The notes beneath the pieces are model-generated. The model made no database searches and was not told the origin of the DNA. It saw only the letters and a program-made list of their open reading frames with translations. The translations under genes were made by a program, and so were the position numbers. A DNA stretch of 64,000 nt, taken from NCBI GenBank assembly GCA_902634305.1, contig CACPJJ010000002.1:1-64000 (forward strand). Reading direction: 5' to 3'. The stretch comes from an uncultured Pelagibacteraceae bacterium. Its GTDB lineage: Bacteria > Pseudomonadota > Alphaproteobacteria > Pelagibacterales > Pelagibacteraceae. Below, piece by piece: positions 35,293-44,789 of the stretch (positions are counted from its first letter, which is position 1; each line of letters begins with the position of its first letter).

Positions 35293-35301
35293 ATTAAATT
35301 A

Positions 35302-35796
35302 ATGCTAATTATAGGCATAGATCCAGGAATTTCAGGAGCAATTTGTTTTTTTGAAGATGGACAAGTTAAAGAAATAATTGATATGCCAGTTATGGCTGAA
35401 GGAAAAAAAAACAAAAGACAAATTAATGGACCTCAAACTTATAATGAGATTTTAAAAAGAATTAATAAATTTCAGAAAAAAGATATAATTGTAGTAATCG
35501 AACAAGTTTCAGCAATGCCGGGACAAGGGGTCACTAGCATGTTTAATTTTGGACAATCTTTTGGTGTTTTAAAAGGAATATGTTCTGCAATGCAATTATC
35601 TATGTTTTTTATCAGACCAGCAAAATGGAAAAAATACTTTGGTTTAATCAAAACTGAAAAAGATGCAAGCAGAACCAAAGTTATTGAAATTTTTCCATAT
35701 ATTTCTTCTGAACTTTCTAGAAAAAAAGACTCAAACAAAGCTGACGCAGTATTAATTGCTAGTTTTTTTTACAATACATTCAAAAAAGCAGATTAA
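35302..35796 (+). CDS. Divergent RuvC-like Holliday junction resolvase
   Basis: 164 residues, RNase H-like fold. Acidic catalytic positions are visible: D7 in IGIDPGISGAI, E in VVIEQVSAMPGQG, and D in NKADAVLIASFF. The segment MPGQGVTSMFNFGQSFG differs from classical RuvC and looks like the RuvC-like nucleases of phages. Position after yebC supports a resolvase that cuts four-way junctions, but ruvA and ruvB, which normally follow, are absent: tolQ comes next. Classification as RuvC-like is firm; partner use is unknown. Confidence 0.8.
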   Translation: MLIIGIDPGISGAICFFEDGQVKEIIDMPVMAEGKKNKRQINGPQTYNEILKRINKFQKKDIIVVIEQVSAMPGQGVTSMFNFGQSFGVLKGICSAMQLSMFFIRPAKWKKYFGLIKTEKDASRTKVIEIFPYISSELSRKKDSNKADAVLIASFFYNTFKKAD

Positions 35797-35808
35797 TAAG
35801 TATTTTTT

Positions 35809-35852
35809 AGGACAAATTGATGACACATTTTAGTGTGAAACACACTTAAATG
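35809..35852 (+). promoter_or_regulatory. Leader mini-ORF with hairpin abutting tolQ start
   Basis: An AGGA (35809-35812) is placed 7 bases before ATG 35820, which opens a nine-codon ORF (MTHFSVKHT) ending at TAA 35847-35849. The tolQ ATG (35850) follows immediately. AGTGTG (35832-35837) and CACACT (35841-35846) form a 6-bp hairpin with a 3-base loop within it. tolQ has no Shine-Dalgarno of its own, so translational coupling is plausible. Confidence 0.5.
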
Positions 35853-36524
35853 GAAGCTGACATCTCATCTCAAGCAGTTGGACTCGCAAGCAGTGCAGAT
35901 TTTTCAATTTTAAATTTATTTATAAGAGCTGATATAATAGTTAAATCTGTAATCATTATACTTATAGCGTCATCCATATATTCGTGGGCTATTATAATAG
36001 AAAAATATAGATTATTTAAAAAAATTAATAAAACTTCAGAAGAATTTGAAACTAAGTTTTGGAAATCAAGATCAGCAGAATCATTTTATAATAATTTACC
36101 TGATAAGATTGATGATCCAATGGCAAATGTATTTAAAGATACTATGCAAGTAATAATTAAATCTAAATCAAAATCCAATTTATCAAATAAACTTGAAAGT
36201 ATGTTAGAAGTAAATATTGAAAAGCAAATGAATGTTTTAGAAAAGCATTATACTTTTCTTGCAACAGTTGGATCAACGGCTCCATTTATTGGTTTATTTG
36301 GAACTGTTTGGGGAATTATGAATTCTTTCCAATCGATAGCTATTTCAAGAAATACAAGTTTAGCAATAGTTGCCCCAGGTATAGCAGAAGCATTATTTGC
36401 AACGGCATTAGGATTACTTGCTGCAATTCCTGCTGTAGTTGCTTATAATAAATTCAATAGTGATTCAAAAAAATATTCACAAAAATTAGAAAATTTTTCA
36501 AAAAGATTTATATCTATAATTTAA
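35850..36524 (+). CDS. tolQ: Tol-Pal system proton channel subunit TolQ
   Basis: 224 residues, homologous to ExbB/MotA. Three transmembrane segments are visible: one near residues 25-50, and two around 130-150 and 165-190 with the conserved VGSTAPFIGLFGTVWGIMNSF and PGIAEALFATALGLLAAIPAVVAYN. With TolR it uses the proton gradient to energise TolA for outer-membrane constriction at division. The ATG abuts the stop of a nine-codon leader ORF. tolR follows after 3 bases. Confidence 0.96.
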   Translation: MEADISSQAVGLASSADFSILNLFIRADIIVKSVIIILIASSIYSWAIIIEKYRLFKKINKTSEEFETKFWKSRSAESFYNNLPDKIDDPMANVFKDTMQVIIKSKSKSNLSNKLESMLEVNIEKQMNVLEKHYTFLATVGSTAPFIGLFGTVWGIMNSFQSIAISRNTSLAIVAPGIAEALFATALGLLAAIPAVVAYNKFNSDSKKYSQKLENFSKRFISII

Positions 36525-36527
36525 TTA

Positions 36528-36944
36528 ATGGCATTTAAATTTAAAAGTTCGTCAAGAGAGCCAATGAGTGAAATTAATGTTACGCCTTTCGTAGATGTAA
36601 TGCTAGTTTTGTTAATAATTTTTATGGTTACAGCTCCTTTATTGACTGTAGGTGTTCAGGTTGATCTTCCAGAAAGCTCTGCAGACTCATTACCTGAAGA
36701 GCAAGAACCTCTTACACTAACTATTAATTCAAAAGGAGAAATTTTTATACAAGAGTCAAAAGTAGAATATGATAAAATTACAGCTAAAATTCTTGCTGTC
36801 TCAAAGAATAGAACTGATACAAGAATTTATGTTAGAGGAGACAAAACAATTAATTATGGAAGAGTTCTTGAAATAATGGGTATGTTGTCAGGATCAGGAT
36901 TTACAAAGGTGGCTTTAATTTCAGAACCATATAAAGAAAGATAG
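36528..36944 (+). CDS. tolR: Tol-Pal system protein TolR (ExbD family)
   Basis: 138 residues. SEINVTPFVDVMLVLLIIFMVT is the single membrane helix with the essential aspartate of the ExbD/TolR proton pathway. The C-terminal periplasmic domain contains IYVRGDKTINYGRVLEIMG, typical of the family. It sits between tolQ and tolA with gaps of 3 bases each, so the three are one translational unit. The protein is of ordinary length. Confidence 0.96.
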   Translation: MAFKFKSSSREPMSEINVTPFVDVMLVLLIIFMVTAPLLTVGVQVDLPESSADSLPEEQEPLTLTINSKGEIFIQESKVEYDKITAKILAVSKNRTDTRIYVRGDKTINYGRVLEIMGMLSGSGFTKVALISEPYKER

Positions 36945-36947
36945 TGA

Positions 36948-37757
36948 GTGTACAAAAATATTATAATTTCATCAGGCTTACACATGATGTTGATTATTGT
37001 AGCAACATTAAGTTTGCCATTTTTAGTAAAAAAACCAATTGAACTGCCTCCAATTATTTCCGTGGAACTAATTCAAATTACAGATCAAACAAATATTCCT
37101 TTTGCACCAAAAGCAAAAAAAATCATTGAAAAAGTCAAAAAAGAACAGGAAAAATTAGTATCTGAGCAAGCGCCACCTAAAAAAGTTAAAAAAGAAAAGC
37201 CCGACGCTATCCCTTTGCCAGATCAAAAAAAAGAAGTAGTAAAAAAAGTTGAAGAAAAAAAACAAAATCCAGAAAAAATAGAAGATGAAGTTAAACAAGT
37301 TTCAGAATTTGAAAAAGATGAAATGTTTGATCCCGATTCAATTGCTGCATTAATTGATAAATCCAAAGAAGAACAAGCAGAAACAACAAGAAAACTTGAT
37401 AAAGTAACTCAATCTCAAGATTCAAGCATGAATCTATCAGGATTATCTTTGAGCGAAGAAGATGCTTTAAAAGCACAAATTTTTGGTTGTTGGAGTATAC
37501 CTTTAGGGTTACCTTATAACGAAAGTTTACTTGTTAGAATTAAATTGAAGTTAAAACCGGATGGATCAGTGATTAAAACAGAAATATTAGACCATGCAAG
37601 AATGAATAAGCCTGGACAAGCTTTTTACAAAGTTTTAGCTGAAAGTGCGTTAAGAGCAATTCAGCTATGTCAGCCTTTAAGAGTACCAACTACTGGCTAT
37701 GAAAGATGGAAAGACTTACAATTAAATTTTGATGCAAGGGAGATGTTAGAGGGATGA
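36948..37757 (+). CDS. tolA: TolA-like periplasm-spanning protein
   Basis: 269 residues with a GTG start. One membrane helix is at about residues 5-25, then a lysine/glutamate-rich region with P repeats (about 45-150) that can span the periplasm, then a C-terminal TolA/TonB-like domain with [11 protein letters not shown] and [13 protein letters not shown]. It links the TolQR motor to Pal and TolB at the outer membrane. Sequence identity is low in this family, so the call rests on order and architecture. Its stop overlaps tolB. Confidence 0.85.
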   Translation: MYKNIIISSGLHMMLIIVATLSLPFLVKKPIELPPIISVELIQITDQTNIPFAPKAKKIIEKVKKEQEKLVSEQAPPKKVKKEKPDAIPLPDQKKEVVKKVEEKKQNPEKIEDEVKQVSEFEKDEMFDPDSIAALIDKSKEEQAETTRKLDKVTQSQDSSMNLSGLSLSEEDALKAQIFGCWSIPLGLPYNESLLVRIKLKLKPDGSVIKTEILDHARMNKPGQAFYKVLAESALRAIQLCQPLRVPTTGYERWKDLQLNFDAREMLEG

Positions 37758-39103
37758 AAAATAAAATTAACCTATTATTTCTAATTTTTTTAATATTTTA
37801 TCCATTTAAATTATTAGCATTAATTGAGGTAGATATTACAAGAGGAAATCTAAATCCTTTGCCAGTAGCAGTATCATCATTATCATCCACTGAAGATGAC
37901 AAAAAGGCTTTAAAAAAAGTACTAGATATAAATGATCTTGGTTTAGAAATATCAAAGATTGTTGAAAATAATTTAAAAAAATCAGGATTATTTAACCCAT
38001 TAAATAAAGAGGCATTTTTACAAAAACCAGATATTGCGCATTTGAAACCAAGATTTGAAGATTGGGCACTAATCAAAGCACAAGCATTAATTACCGGTAA
38101 AGTAAATTTTCAAGATGAAAAACTTAGAGTAGAATTTAGACTATGGGACGTATTGGCAGGAAAAGAAATGCTAGCACTAGCCTTTACGACAGTCCCAAAA
38201 AATTGGAGAAGAGTGGGTCACATTATTACTGATAAAGTTTATGAAAGATTAACTGGAGAAAAAGGATATTTTGATACAAGAATTATCTACGTTTCAGAAA
38301 AAGGTCCAAAAACCCAAAGAGTAAAAAGATTAGCAATAATGGATCAAGATGGATTCAATACAAAATATTTAACTTTAGGAAATGAATTGGTTTTGACTCC
38401 AAGATTTAGCCCAACTAATCAAATGGTCACTTATTTATCTTATTTTAAAAATTTACCTAGAGTTTATTTGCTAGATATAGAAACAGGAATTCAGGAAGTA
38501 GTTGGTGATTTTGCTGGAATGACATTTGCTCCAAGATTTTCTCCAAATGGAAAAAAAATTATTATGAGCTTTGCAATGGATGGAAACTCTGACATTTATA
38601 CCATGGATTTAGAGAATAGAATTGTAGAAAGAATTACAAATCATCCATCAATAGACACCTCACCATCTTATTCTCCAGATGGAAAATATATTGCATTTAA
38701 CTCAGATAGAAGTGGATATCAGCAAATTTATGTTATGAAAAGTGACGGAACAAAAGTAAAAAGGATTTCTTTTGGAAAGGGTTTGTATGGAACTCCCGTG
38801 TGGTCACCTAGGGGAGATTTAATAGCTTTTACAAAACTTCATAAAGGTAAATTTTATATAGGAGTAATGAGAACTGATGGAAAAGGTGAAAGACTTTTAA
38901 CGGAAAACTTTTATCAAGAAGCACCGTCATGGTCTCCAAATGGTAGAGTTTTAATTTTTTACAGAGAGACAAAAACTGACAGTAAAGGAGAAGGTTTTTC
39001 TGCTAAGCTTTGGTCAATAGATTTAACTGGATATAATGAGCGCTTGGTAGATACAGAAACTGATGCTTCGGACCCATCTTGGTCGTCATTATTAAGCAAT
39101 TAG
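37754..39103 (+). CDS. tolB: Tol-Pal system periplasmic protein TolB
   Basis: 449 residues. A signal peptide is visible ([20 protein letters not shown], cleavage after LLA). The N-terminal domain is followed by a six-bladed beta-propeller with repeated [39 protein letters not shown] and [12 protein letters not shown] motifs. TolB binds Pal and the TolA C-terminus. The gene overlaps tolA by four bases, and a 91-base gap precedes pal. Confidence 0.96.
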   Translation: MKNKINLLFLIFLIFYPFKLLALIEVDITRGNLNPLPVAVSSLSSTEDDKKALKKVLDINDLGLEISKIVENNLKKSGLFNPLNKEAFLQKPDIAHLKPRFEDWALIKAQALITGKVNFQDEKLRVEFRLWDVLAGKEMLALAFTTVPKNWRRVGHIITDKVYERLTGEKGYFDTRIIYVSEKGPKTQRVKRLAIMDQDGFNTKYLTLGNELVLTPRFSPTNQMVTYLSYFKNLPRVYLLDIETGIQEVVGDFAGMTFAPRFSPNGKKIIMSFAMDGNSDIYTMDLENRIVERITNHPSIDTSPSYSPDGKYIAFNSDRSGYQQIYVMKSDGTKVKRISFGKGLYGTPVWSPRGDLIAFTKLHKGKFYIGVMRTDGKGERLLTENFYQEAPSWSPNGRVLIFYRETKTDSKGEGFSAKLWSIDLTGYNERLVDTETDASDPSWSSLLSN

Positions 39104-39194
39104 TAGTTTTTTTTAATAAAATGTATTGATTTTTAAGCTTGTAAGATCTATTCAGGTGTGAAAAAGTAAAAAAAAACAGATTTAAGGAGCAGGA

Positions 39195-39680
39195 ATGAAC
39201 ATTAGCAAAAATTACAAAAACATTTTTCTAGCAATGTTTTTAAGCTTTTTGTTGTCAGCGTGTGCTACACAAACGGCTAAGAAAATAGATTCTCAAATCC
39301 AGGGTGATGTTTATACAGGAACTGACACAGTAGAGTACTTAGCTGATGGTGTTCCAGATAGAGTTTTCTTTGCAACGAATGAATCAGTTCTAACAACTGC
39401 TTCTAGAGAAACTTTAAGAAAACAAGCAGCTTGGTTAAGAAAGAATCCTGAAGTAACTGTAGTATTAGAAGGTCATGCCGACGAAAGAGGCACAAGAGAA
39501 TATAACTTAGCATTAGGAGAAAGAAGAGCTAATGCAGCAAAAGATTATTTAATGACCTACGGAATATCTTCAAGCAGAGTTTCTGTGATAAGCTATGGTA
39601 AAGAAAGACCAGTAGATTCTGGATCAAACCCTTTAGCATGGTCAAAAAATAGAAGATCAGTTACAGTTAAAGCTAATTAA
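39195..39680 (+). CDS. pal: Peptidoglycan-associated lipoprotein Pal
   Basis: 161 residues. The signal peptide ends in the lipobox LLSAC, so the protein is lipid-anchored to the outer membrane. The OmpA-like domain contains DRVFFATNESVLT, VVLEGHADERGTREYNLALGERRA and the RRSVTV end, which bind peptidoglycan. A strong AAGGAG (39184-39189) precedes the ATG by five bases, one of the few good Shine-Dalgarno sequences in the window. A hairpin terminator follows 11 bases after the stop. Confidence 0.96.
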   Translation: MNISKNYKNIFLAMFLSFLLSACATQTAKKIDSQIQGDVYTGTDTVEYLADGVPDRVFFATNESVLTTASRETLRKQAAWLRKNPEVTVVLEGHADERGTREYNLALGERRANAAKDYLMTYGISSSRVSVISYGKERPVDSGSNPLAWSKNRRSVTVKAN

Positions 39681-39690
39681 TTATAATTAA

Positions 39691-39734
39691 AAAAGACCCT
39701 ATAAATCTTTAATGATTTATAGGGTCTTTTTTTT
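39691..39734 (+). terminator. Rho-independent terminator after pal
   Basis: AAAAGACCCTATAAATC (39691-39707) pairs with GATTTATAGGGTCTTTT (39714-39730) to give a perfect 17-bp stem with a 6-base loop, followed by a T run to 39734. This is the only textbook terminator I found. It separates pal from cpoB, which are usually one operon, so cpoB may need its own promoter or only partial read-through. Confidence 0.93.
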
Positions 39735-39762
39735 GCCATCATTATAATTACAAATAAAATTA

Positions 39763-40758
39763 ATGAACAAATTAAATTATTATTTTTATTTTTTTTTAGT
39801 TTCAATATTGCTTCTTGTCCCAACAAAAACTTTTTCTGACAATCATAATTTAAATGAAATTTTAGAATTAATTCAGAAAGACTTGAGAACTTTAGAAAGA
39901 GCAGTTTATTCTGAAGATTTTACATCAGGCCAAGAAAAAAGTGAAAATACTAATAGTATGGATCAAAATTCAGAAGAAGTACTTACTAGACATTTGCTTA
40001 AATTATCAGAAATAGAAAAGCAGTTTCAAGAATTAACAAATAAATTTGAAGAAATAAATTTTAAAATAGATAAATTATCATCTAGGGTTTCCAAGGTACA
40101 GGCAGATAATCAATTAAGATTTCAGCAATTAGAAGAAGGACAGGTATCTAACGGTACAGGGGCTGACAATCAATTGTCATCAGCTTCTGAACAAAAAGAA
40201 GAAAAAATACTTCCAGGGTCCTCTGAGCCACAAGATTTAGGTTCAATTTCATATAAGGATTCTGAAACAAATTTAGAAAATCAAATAACACAATCAGTTG
40301 AGTCAACAGGAACAGTAGTTACAGAAACATTTCAAGCTGAAGAAAAAATATTACCAGATACTTCTGCTGATAAACAATATGAGTTTGCTACAAACTTGCT
40401 TAAAGTAGGTGATTATAATACTGCAGAAAGAGCATTTAGAGAATTTGTAAATACTAACTCAGATCATGAATTAGCAGGAAGCGCACAATACTGGTATGCA
40501 GAAACATTTAGAATTAGACAACTGTACACTGATGCTGCATCAGCATATCTTGAAGGCTATCAAAAATATCCTAAAAGTGAAAAGGCTCCTATAAATTTAT
40601 TAAAACTTGGAGTATCATTAGTTCAAATAGGAGAAAAAGATCAGGGTTGCTTAATGATTACTGGTGTAGAAAAACAATATCCAAAAGCAAATCAATCTGT
40701 TCTTCAAAAAGCAAAATATGAAGAAAAAAAGTTTGAGTGCAAAAAAGAAAATTCATAA
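39763..40758 (+). CDS. cpoB: Tol-Pal system coordinator CpoB (YbgF)
   Basis: 331 residues. A signal peptide (hydrophobic to about residue 25) is followed by a coiled coil (about 70-125, e.g. LSEIEKQFQELTNKFEEI), a low-complexity acidic/serine-rich linker, then TPR repeats near 205-320: QYEFATNLLKVGDYNTAERAF, SAQYWYAETFRI and YPKSEKAPINLLKLG. CpoB coordinates peptidoglycan synthesis with Tol constriction. It lies after the pal terminator. Its end overlaps tilS by 41 bases in a different frame. Confidence 0.9.
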   Translation: MNKLNYYFYFFLVSILLLVPTKTFSDNHNLNEILELIQKDLRTLERAVYSEDFTSGQEKSENTNSMDQNSEEVLTRHLLKLSEIEKQFQELTNKFEEINFKIDKLSSRVSKVQADNQLRFQQLEEGQVSNGTGADNQLSSASEQKEEKILPGSSEPQDLGSISYKDSETNLENQITQSVESTGTVVTETFQAEEKILPDTSADKQYEFATNLLKVGDYNTAERAFREFVNTNSDHELAGSAQYWYAETFRIRQLYTDAASAYLEGYQKYPKSEKAPINLLKLGVSLVQIGEKDQGCLMITGVEKQYPKANQSVLQKAKYEEKKFECKKENS

Positions 40759-41761
40759 AAAATTATTAATTAATTTAAAAGATCCTTTAATTGATAGAAT
40801 TTACAAAGATTTTAATAATTTTATTAAAATTAATTTAAAAAAGTCAAATTTTTCGGTAGCTATTTCAGGAGGAGTCGACAGTTTAGCTTTAGCATATTTT
40901 TCAAAATGTTATTCAATTTCAAATAATATTAAAGTTAAATATTATCACGTAAATCATAAGCTTAGAAAAGAGTCTTCTTTAGAAGCAAAAAAATTAAAAT
41001 TTTTACTAAAAAAATTTGATATAAACTGTAAAATTTTAAATTGGATCGGTTTAAAACCAAAATCAAATATTCAATCAGTAGCTAGAATTAAAAGGTACGA
41101 TTTAATTTATAATGAATGTATAAAAGATAAAATTAATTTTGTTTTTATTGCACACCATATAGATGATTTATATGAAAATTTTATTATTAGACTGACAAGA
41201 GGATCAGGTTTAAAGGGACTGGTATCATTTAACCAAATAAAAACAAACTACGGTGGCAAACTAAAAATTTTAAGACCTTTAATTGGCTATAAAAAAACTG
41301 ACTTAAATTACGTTACTAAAAAAATTTTTAATTTTAAGTTTGAAGATCCTTCAAATAAAAATATTAATTTTAAAAGAGTTAGAATTAGAAATTTAATTAA
41401 CGATCTAAAGTCTGAAGGTTTAAGCATAGAAAAGTTAAGATTAACAATTAACAATCTGACTTATTCTAATTTAGCAATTAATCATTATGTAAATGAAAAT
41501 ATTAGAGATAATTCAAAATATAATAGATCAAAAAAAAATTATATTTTAAATAATGACTTTTTTAACCAACCAAGCGAAATTGTATTTAGATCCTTGAACA
41601 ACATATTAAAAAAAGTAAGCAATCAATATTATTCTCCAAGAGGCAAGAGCGTTAGCCAGTTGATTGCAAAATTTAAGTCTGGAGAGATTAAAAAGATTAA
41701 TATATCAGGATGTATATTGGAAAAAATCAATAATTCTTTTATAATTTATAAAGAAAATTGA
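40718..41761 (+). CDS. tilS: tRNA(Ile)-lysidine synthetase
   Basis: 347 residues. The N-terminal PP-loop is AISGGVDSLALAYF (residues about 48-60), followed by VNHKLRKES, HHIDDLYENF and RLTRGSGLKGL, and the RPLIGYKK region. TilS puts lysine on C34 of tRNA-Ile(CAU), so AUA is read as Ile; AUA is abundant in this AT-rich genome, making it essential. The start is the ATG inside cpoB (41-base overlap); a TTG 15 bases later is possible. Confidence 0.93.
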   Translation: MKKKSLSAKKKIHKKLLINLKDPLIDRIYKDFNNFIKINLKKSNFSVAISGGVDSLALAYFSKCYSISNNIKVKYYHVNHKLRKESSLEAKKLKFLLKKFDINCKILNWIGLKPKSNIQSVARIKRYDLIYNECIKDKINFVFIAHHIDDLYENFIIRLTRGSGLKGLVSFNQIKTNYGGKLKILRPLIGYKKTDLNYVTKKIFNFKFEDPSNKNINFKRVRIRNLINDLKSEGLSIEKLRLTINNLTYSNLAINHYVNENIRDNSKYNRSKKNYILNNDFFNQPSEIVFRSLNNILKKVSNQYYSPRGKSVSQLIAKFKSGEIKKINISGCILEKINNSFIIYKEN

Positions 41762-41801
41762 AAAAAAGACTATTTTGTTACAATTTAGCACTTGTTAAAT
41801 T

Positions 41802-41807
41802 TATAAT
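41802..41807 (+). promoter_or_regulatory. Possible ftsH -10 box
   Basis: A perfect TATAAT at 41802-41807 lies in the 64-base gap before ftsH. The best -35 (TTACAA, 41778-41783, 18 bases away) is weak. Transcription would begin near 41813-41814, leaving a leader of about 12 bases without a Shine-Dalgarno. No clear heat-shock (sigma-32) pattern was found. Confidence 0.35.
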
Positions 41808-41825
41808 AATTCTTACTTTATACTA

Positions 41826-43730
41826 ATGAATCTTAAAAATTTAGCTATGTGGGCCGTAATAGTTTTTTTAACACTAGGTCTATATAATATGTTTAAAAAT
41901 CCTCAGAGTTCAGTGGGACAAAATAATAATATAATATTTTCAGAATTTTTATCAGAAGTAGATAATGGAAGAGTTGTTCAAGTTGAAATCCAGGGAAATA
42001 AAATTAGAGGAATTATGTCCAATGGTGAAAAGTTTTCAACTTACTCACCAAACGATCCTAATTTAATTGAAAAACTTTCAAATAAAGGAGTTAGCATTTC
42101 AGCATCTCCGATAGAAGAAAAAATGCCTTCACTACTTGGTGTTCTTTTATCTTGGTTTCCTATGTTATTGTTAATAGCGGTTTGGATATTTTTTATGAGA
42201 CAAATGCAAGGTGGAAAAGGTGGAGCAATGGGATTTGGAAAATCCAAAGCAAAAATGATGAACGAATTAAAAGGAAAAGTAACTTTTAATGATGTTGCTG
42301 GAGTTGAAGAAGCGAAAGAAGAAGTAGAAGAAGTTGTAGAATTTTTAAAAGATCCAAAAAAATTTAGTAGACTTGGAGGAAAAATACCTAGAGGCTGTTT
42401 ATTAGTAGGTCCTCCGGGAACAGGAAAAACTTTGTTAGCAAGAGCTATCGCAGGAGAGGCAGCTGTGCCATTTTTTACAATATCAGGTTCTGATTTTGTT
42501 GAAATGTTTGTAGGTGTTGGTGCTTCAAGAGTAAGAGATATGTTTGAACAAGGAAAAAAAAATTCACCATGTATAATTTTTATTGATGAAATTGATGCTG
42601 TTGGAAGAAGCAGAGGAGCAGGACTTGGCGGAGGAAACGATGAGAGAGAACAAACACTAAACCAGTTACTTGTTGAAATGGATGGTTTTGACACAAATGA
42701 AGGTGTAATAATAATTGCCGCAACTAATAGACCCGATGTTTTAGACCCAGCTCTATTAAGACCAGGTAGATTTGATAGACAAGTTGTAGTTTCAAATCCA
42801 GATATTATTGGAAGAGAAAAAATTCTTAAGGTACATGCTAAAAAAATTTCTATGGCTCCAGATGTAAATTTAAGAACTGTAGCAAGAGGTACTCCAGGTT
42901 TTTCAGGAGCAGATCTTGCAAACTTAGTAAATGAATCTGCACTATTAGCAGCAAGAAAGAACAAAAGAATAGTTACTAACCAGGAGTTTGAAGAGGCTAA
43001 AGATAAAGTAATGATGGGCGCTGAAAGAAGATCAATGGTAATGACAGAAGATGAAAAAAAACTAACAGCATACCATGAGGGAGGGCACGCTTTAGTTTCA
43101 TTTAATATGCCAAGCTATGACCCAATTCACAAAGCTACCATTATACCTAGAGGACGAGCACTTGGTATGGTTATGAATTTACCAGAAAGAGATAAACATG
43201 GACACTCTATTAAATATCTTAAAGCTAGATTAGCGGTTTGTTTTGGAGGAAGAGTCGCAGAAGAACTTATTTTCGGTAAAGACAATATATCAACTGGCGC
43301 TGGAGGAGGAAGCGGTTCAGATATAAATCAAGCCACTCAGCTTGCTAGAGCGATGGTAACAAAGTACGGAATGAGTGAAGAATTAGGGCCAGTAGAATAT
43401 GGAGAAAATCAAGAGGAAGTATTTTTAGGGAGATCAGTAACACAAACACAAAGTGTTTCCGAGGCTGTTGCACAAAAAATAGATAAAGAAATAAGAAAAC
43501 TAGTTGACGAAGGGTATAATCAAGCAAAGCAAATTTTATCAAGTAAAATTGATGATTTACATAAAATAGCTAAAGCTTTATTAACTTATGAAACTTTAAC
43601 TGGCGAAGAAATTGAAAATATAATTAATAAAAACAAATATCCAGCAAATAAAGAAGATTTAAAAATCGAAGAAGATAAAGATTCATCCGCTCTTGGTTCT
43701 ATAGGATTAAAACCAAAAATTGTTCATTAA
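41826..43730 (+). CDS. ftsH: ATP-dependent zinc metalloprotease FtsH
   Basis: 634 residues. Two membrane helices flank a periplasmic loop (about 5-25 and 100-122). The AAA+ module has Walker A GPPGTGKT, Walker [15 protein letters not shown] ([18 protein letters not shown]), and the zinc site HEGGH with a distal aspartate. FtsH degrades misfolded membrane proteins and, in proteobacteria, LpxC and sigma-32, so its presence with rpoH on the same window is notable. No Shine-Dalgarno is seen before the ATG. Confidence 0.98.
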   Translation: MNLKNLAMWAVIVFLTLGLYNMFKNPQSSVGQNNNIIFSEFLSEVDNGRVVQVEIQGNKIRGIMSNGEKFSTYSPNDPNLIEKLSNKGVSISASPIEEKMPSLLGVLLSWFPMLLLIAVWIFFMRQMQGGKGGAMGFGKSKAKMMNELKGKVTFNDVAGVEEAKEEVEEVVEFLKDPKKFSRLGGKIPRGCLLVGPPGTGKTLLARAIAGEAAVPFFTISGSDFVEMFVGVGASRVRDMFEQGKKNSPCIIFIDEIDAVGRSRGAGLGGGNDEREQTLNQLLVEMDGFDTNEGVIIIAATNRPDVLDPALLRPGRFDRQVVVSNPDIIGREKILKVHAKKISMAPDVNLRTVARGTPGFSGADLANLVNESALLAARKNKRIVTNQEFEEAKDKVMMGAERRSMVMTEDEKKLTAYHEGGHALVSFNMPSYDPIHKATIIPRGRALGMVMNLPERDKHGHSIKYLKARLAVCFGGRVAEELIFGKDNISTGAGGGSGSDINQATQLARAMVTKYGMSEELGPVEYGENQEEVFLGRSVTQTQSVSEAVAQKIDKEIRKLVDEGYNQAKQILSSKIDDLHKIAKALLTYETLTGEEIENIINKNKYPANKEDLKIEEDKDSSALGSIGLKPKIVH

Positions 43731-43736
43731 ACTGTA

Positions 43737-44789
43737 ATGGAAAAATATTACACTCGTGCGTGTAATTTTTATTATGGTTCATTATCAAAAGAAAAAATAA
43801 AAAAAAAACTTTCACTTCCATTAAATGGAAATAATTTAATATCTTTTGATAATATAGAAATAATAACTAGAAAATATAAAAAAAAAATTCATATAAAAAA
43901 AATCAAAAAGCTAAGTAATAAAATCCAAAAAAAAATTAATAATGATATTAAATTAATTATTCGAAAAAAAAAATTTAAGGGATTAAATTTTTTAAATTCA
44001 CCAATTTTAATGGGAGTAATTAATTTAACACCAGATAGCTTTTCTGATGGAGGAAAATACAACAAAAAAAATTCTGGATATAATCACGCAAATTATTTAA
44101 TAAAAAAAGGATGTAAAATTTTAGACATAGGTGGGGAGTCAACAAGACCGGGAGCTAAAGACATAAGTAAAATAACGGAATGGAAAAGAATTAATAAAAC
44201 TTTAATAAAAATTAAAAAACTTAATAAATTCATTTCTTTGGATACTCGAAAAAGTTGGATTATGGAAAAAGGAATTAAAAATAGAATAAATTTAATAAAC
44301 GATGTTTCTGGTTTTGAATATGATTCAAACACCACAAATATTTTAAAAAAACATAAGATTCCGTTTGTTATTCATCATATGCAAAAAACTCCAAAGAATA
44401 TGCAAAAAAATCCAAGGTATAAAAATGTTCTTTTGGACGTTTATGATTTTTTTGAAAAAAAAATAAACAAAATACGCTCTCTTGGAATTAAACATAGTAA
44501 TATTATTTTGGATCCAGGTATAGGTTTTGGTAAAAACTTGAAACATAATATGACCTTGATTAATAATATTTCTATTTTCCACTCTCTTGGATTTCCTATA
44601 ATGTTAGGAGTTTCTAGAAAAAGATTTATCAAAGATTTGTCTGGAAATAATGATAGCAAAGAAAGGTTGGGTGGAACAATATCATCTAGTTTGTATGCAA
44701 TGACACAAGGAACTCAAATATTAAGAATTCATGATGTTAATGAAGTGAATCAAAGTATAAAAGTTTTTAAATCGTTAAATTTTAAATAA
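43737..44789 (+). CDS. folP: Dihydropteroate synthase with N-terminal extension
   Basis: 350 residues. The DHPS core starts near residue 90 with LMGVINLTPDSFSDGGKY, followed by KILDIGGESTRPGA, SLDTRKSW, INDVSGF and ILDPGIGFGK, with GVSRKRFI later; it joins pABA to the pterin diphosphate. About 85 residues precede it, very lysine-rich (IITRKYKKKIHIKKIKK), with a start YYTRACNFYYG that I do not recognise. E. coli FolP lacks this part. Order ftsH-folP-glmM is the common one. Confidence 0.93.
   Translation: MEKYYTRACNFYYGSLSKEKIKKKLSLPLNGNNLISFDNIEIITRKYKKKIHIKKIKKLSNKIQKKINNDIKLIIRKKKFKGLNFLNSPILMGVINLTPDSFSDGGKYNKKNSGYNHANYLIKKGCKILDIGGESTRPGAKDISKITEWKRINKTLIKIKKLNKFISLDTRKSWIMEKGIKNRINLINDVSGFEYDSNTTNILKKHKIPFVIHHMQKTPKNMQKNPRYKNVLLDVYDFFEKKINKIRSLGIKHSNIILDPGIGFGKNLKHNMTLINNISIFHSLGFPIMLGVSRKRFIKDLSGNNDSKERLGGTISSSLYAMTQGTQILRIHDVNEVNQSIKVFKSLNFK

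Noticed and set aside
39104-39194. Strong promoter upstream of pal
   Set aside because: The best candidate (TTGATT with TATTCA, 17-base spacing) matches consensus too poorly to list as a feature.
42041-42964. A 307-codon frame antisense to ftsH
   Set aside because: It mirrors the conserved AAA+ domain, which leaves few stop codons on the other strand. It has no recognisable motif and low-complexity composition.
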